From NCBI GenBank assembly GCA_025451715.1, contig JANWJY010000019.1, positions 1 to 10,479 on the forward strand: a DNA stretch of 10,479 nucleotides, given 5' to 3'. The notes beneath the pieces are model-generated. The model had not been told where the DNA came from and made no database searches. It worked only from the letters and a program-made list of their open reading frames with translations. Shown here piece after piece: positions 8,149 to 10,479 of this stretch. Position numbers and translations under genes: made by a program. Position 1 is the first letter of the stretch. Each line of letters starts with the position of its first letter. Origin of the DNA: Fimbriimonadaceae bacterium. Its GTDB lineage: Bacteria; Armatimonadota; Fimbriimonadia; Fimbriimonadales; Fimbriimonadaceae.

Positions 8149-10479
8149 CTACGCCTTGATCTCCTGGTTGGGGTTGGTCACGCGCGCCAGGTACACCGTG
8201 CGCGGCTTGGTGTTCAGCTCGTGGTCGAGCAGCTTGTAGCTGCGCTTGTCGGCCAGCCGCTGCGCCACGCCGCTCGTCGCGTCGTTCTTGTCGCCGAACA
8301 CGATCGCATGGCTCGGGCACGCGTCCATGCACGCCGTGGTCACTTCGCCGTCCTTGATCTTGTCACCGCGCTTCTTCGCCTCGATCCTTGCATGGCTGAC
8401 CCGCTGGACACAGTACGTGCACTTCTCCATCACGCCGCGGCCGCGGACCGTCACGTCCGGGTTCTGCAAGAGCAGCTTGACCGGGACGTCGTTGTGGTTG
8501 CCGTAGTTGAGGAAGTTGAACCGCCGCACCTTGTAGGGGCAGTTGTTGCTGCAGGAGCGGGTCCCGACGCAGCGGTTGTAGACCATCTGATTGATGCCTT
8601 CCTTGCTGTGCGTCGTCGCGGCCACCGGACAGACCGGCTCGCACGGAGCGTTCTCGCAATGCATGCACGTCACTGGCTGGAAGCGGATGTCCGGGTTCTT
8701 CACCGGCCACTCGCTCGTCTCGCCGCTGCCCGCGTAGTACCGGTCGATCCTGATCCAATGCATCTCGCGGCCACGCTGAACCTGGTACTTGCCGACGGTG
8801 GGGATGTTGTTCTCCGACTGGCACGCCACGACGCACGCGTTGCAGCCCGTGCACAGCGTCAGGTCGATCGTCATTGCCCACTGATAGTGCTCTGGACTGT
8901 TGAACCCTTGCGACTCGACCGCGGACTGCGGGAACACCTTGCCTAGGACAGGGTTCGAGCCGATCATGTCGTCGTCGTAGAGCGACGGGTTGTCGTAGTG
9001 GTGGATCTCTCCGTCTGCGAGGAACTTCGAGAGCGTCATCTCCTCGAGGATCTCGCGCTCGGAGTCGATCTCCGTCATGTCGATCGTGTTGTGGAACTGC
9101 GCGTTCGCCAGCGGATAGTCCCTCTCCGTGACCTCGAACTTTGCCCCGTTCGCGACGATCCACGGGTTCGAGCGCTGTCCAGAGCGCAACAGGGGGTATG
9201 CGCTGAATCCGCCGCCTTCGAAGTCGTCGATCGAGTCCATCAGCGGGAGCATGATCTTGCCGCCGCGCGTCCGGCCGTAACCCAGGTGCACCAGAACCAC
9301 ACCATCCGCCATGCCGTGGATGACGTTGACGGCGGCCTCGACCCTTCGACCGTCGACGGTGATCGCCACGACGTCCGCGTTACGGTCGGCAGGGATGAAT
9401 CCGTACTTCTTGTCGATCTCCACGCCCATCTGAGTCGCTGTGGTGTGGCTCATGAACGCCGCGTTGTCCCACGTCAGGTTGCTTATGGGCTTTGGAAGCT
9501 CCTGCAGCCAGCCGTTGTTCGCAAACCTTCCGTCGTGGACCGTGGGGTCGGGCATGATCACGAGCTCGGTGCCCGTTGCATCGTCGGCGATGAAGGAATC
9601 GACCAGCCCCGTCGAGACGCTGACCGGAGGGACCGCCGTCGCCGGCCGGGGCAGAACGCCGCTAGCGAGCGAGGCCTCCCAGAAGTCCTTGAACGCGCCG
9701 TCCGCCATTCCTACGCGCCACGTCGACTGGACGATCTCGAGCCCTTCGCGTGCGCCACCGTTCAGCGCTTCGAGCAGCTCGATCTCGCTCCTCGAGTCGT
9801 ACAGCGGCTCGATCGTCGGCTGCTGAATGCTCACCGTTCCGTCGAACGCGACGCCGTCACCCCAAGCCTCCAAGAAGTGGCTCAGTGGCAACTGCCAGTC
9901 GCAGAGAACGCCCGTCTCGTCGTCGTGCATTCCCAAGTGCGCCTTGAAGCCGACTTTGGCTAGGGCGCCGGCAAAGTCCAGATCGGCGGGAGCGTTGTAG
10001 GCCGGATTCCCGCCCAGGATGAACAGTGCTTTCACTTGACCCGAGTCCATGGCCGCTACGAGCGATCCGATGTCTCCCGCGGCGGCGCGGACCGGAGCCG
10101 AGTGCACGACGGTCTGGCCGAAGTTGCCGAGGTGCTCGTTGATCGCGTGCACCAAGACGTGCACCTCCGCCGGCTGGTGCGACCCGGTTACCACGGCGCT
10201 CGCGCCGCGGTTTGCCGCAAGGTCGTTAGTAAGCGCGCTCATCCAGGACTCCTCGACCCCCGCAGGGACCGGTGAGGCAGAGACACCCACAACCCCGAGC
10301 CTTCCTGCGAGCGCTTTCGCGAACGCCATCATGTGCGAGGCGCGCAGAGGGAGCCTGTGGTCTGCCACAACGCCGATCGTCGTCGGAGCGCACTCCACGG
10401 CATAGATGCGGTTCATCTCCGTCGCGCCCCCACTGAGGTCGCGCCGCGCCATGATGTCGCGTTGGTATCGGACTGCCGC
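8149..10479 (-). CDS. actB: ACIII iron-sulfur/molybdopterin-like subunit ActB, C-terminal 776 residues (5' end outside window)
   Basis: Large peripheral subunit of ACIII, which receives electrons from quinol and carries them through Fe-S clusters to the cytochrome subunits. The frame stays open to 10479; the ATG at 10452 is internal, because residues on both sides belong to the molybdopterin-oxidoreductase-like domain, so roughly a quarter of the protein is missing. Numbered from M at 10452: the remainder of the Mo-enzyme-like fold spans about 1-450 (ALFILGGNPAYNAPADLDF 142-160, HDDETGVLCDWQLP 176-189, FDGTVSIQQP 203-212). This domain in ACIII carries no molybdenum cofactor. A ferredoxin-like domain follows with cysteines at 534/537/540/544, 596/599/604/608, 628/634/638 and 678/681/708/712: fifteen ligands, matching three [4Fe-4S] and one [3Fe-4S]. 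The stop abuts actC. Confidence 0.97.
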   Translation of the reverse strand, partial: AAVRYQRDIMARRDLSGGATEMNRIYAVECAPTTIGVVADHRLPLRASHMMAFAKALAGRLGVVGVSASPVPAGVEESWMSALTNDLAANRGASAVVTGSHQPAEVHVLVHAINEHLGNFGQTVVHSAPVRAAAGDIGSLVAAMDSGQVKALFILGGNPAYNAPADLDFAGALAKVGFKAHLGMHDDETGVLCDWQLPLSHFLEAWGDGVAFDGTVSIQQPTIEPLYDSRSEIELLEALNGGAREGLEIVQSTWRVGMADGAFKDFWEASLASGVLPRPATAVPPVSVSTGLVDSFIADDATGTELVIMPDPTVHDGRFANNGWLQELPKPISNLTWDNAAFMSHTTATQMGVEIDKKYGFIPADRNADVVAITVDGRRVEAAVNVIHGMADGVVLVHLGYGRTRGGKIMLPLMDSIDDFEGGGFSAYPLLRSGQRSNPWIVANGAKFEVTERDYPLANAQFHNTIDMTEIDSEREILEEMTLSKFLADGEIHHYDNPSLYDDDMIGSNPVLGKVFPQSAVESQGFNSPEHYQWAMTIDLTLCTGCNACVVACQSENNIPTVGKYQVQRGREMHWIRIDRYYAGSGETSEWPVKNPDIRFQPVTCMHCENAPCEPVCPVAATTHSKEGINQMVYNRCVGTRSCSNNCPYKVRRFNFLNYGNHNDVPVKLLLQNPDVTVRGRGVMEKCTYCVQRVSHARIEAKKRGDKIKDGEVTTACMDACPSHAIVFGDKNDATSGVAQRLADKRSYKLLDHELNTKPRTVYLARVTNPNQEIKA

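Noticed and set aside
10450..10452. ATG at 10452 as the true start of a shorter, 767-residue ActB-like protein
   Set aside because: The frame continues open to 10479 and the upstream residues (AAVRYQRDI) join smoothly. The sequence after the ATG is the middle of the molybdopterin-like domain, not a signal peptide or N-terminus. Treated as partial.
8149..10479. Reading the large subunit as a molybdenum enzyme such as polysulfide reductase or formate dehydrogenase
   Set aside because: The Fe-S part is fused behind the Mo-like domain and is followed by ActC, D, E and F and an oxidase, which is the ACIII order; Psr and Nrf systems lack ActD/ActE/ActF and the cox genes.

Overview
The window is one uninterrupted stretch of a respiratory operon, entirely on the minus strand. 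It encodes most of a quinol:cytochrome c oxidoreductase of the Alternative Complex III (ACIII) type, followed directly by the start of a caa3-type (A2 family) cytochrome c oxidase. Read in the direction of transcription (high to low coordinate) the order is: actB (5' end outside the window), actC, actD, actE, actF, a small one-helix membrane protein of unknown function, a SCO/SenC copper chaperone, coxB (subunit II with a fused cytochrome c), coxA (subunit I), and the first 74 codons of coxC (subunit III, running off the low-coordinate end). The coxC fragment is open at the window edge.

The genes are packed with no real intergenic space. Junctions are either directly adjacent, 3 nt apart, or overlap by 1, 4 or 8 nt, and most have a Shine-Dalgarno sequence inside the end of the preceding gene. 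I see no promoter, terminator, RNA gene, repeat, mobile element or CRISPR array. The transcription start and actA (normally just upstream of actB) should lie beyond position 10479; the rest of coxC, and possibly a subunit IV, should lie beyond position 1.

Together the proteins form a complete electron path. The quinol is oxidised at the membrane subunits ActC/ActF. Electrons pass through the Fe-S clusters of ActB and the haem of the lipoprotein ActE (with the multihaem ActA expected from outside the window). They then reach the haem c and CuA of CoxB, and finally haem a and the haem a3/CuB centre of CoxA, where O2 is reduced. The SCO protein probably delivers copper to CuA. Co-transcription of the two enzymes fits the ACIII-oxidase supercomplexes known from other bacteria.

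The organism is an aerobically respiring bacterium with moderately high GC, frequent ATC and other C/G-ending codons, GTG as well as ATG starts, and a Gram-negative-style lipoprotein. ACIII operons of this build occur in Acidobacteriota, Bacteroidota/Rhodothermota, Armatimonadota, Planctomycetota, Verrucomicrobiota and Myxococcota. The sequence alone does not let me choose among them. I found no undescribed system here. The parts most worth a second look are the unknown 169-residue protein, the altered CuA loop in CoxB, and the C-terminally anchored SCO.
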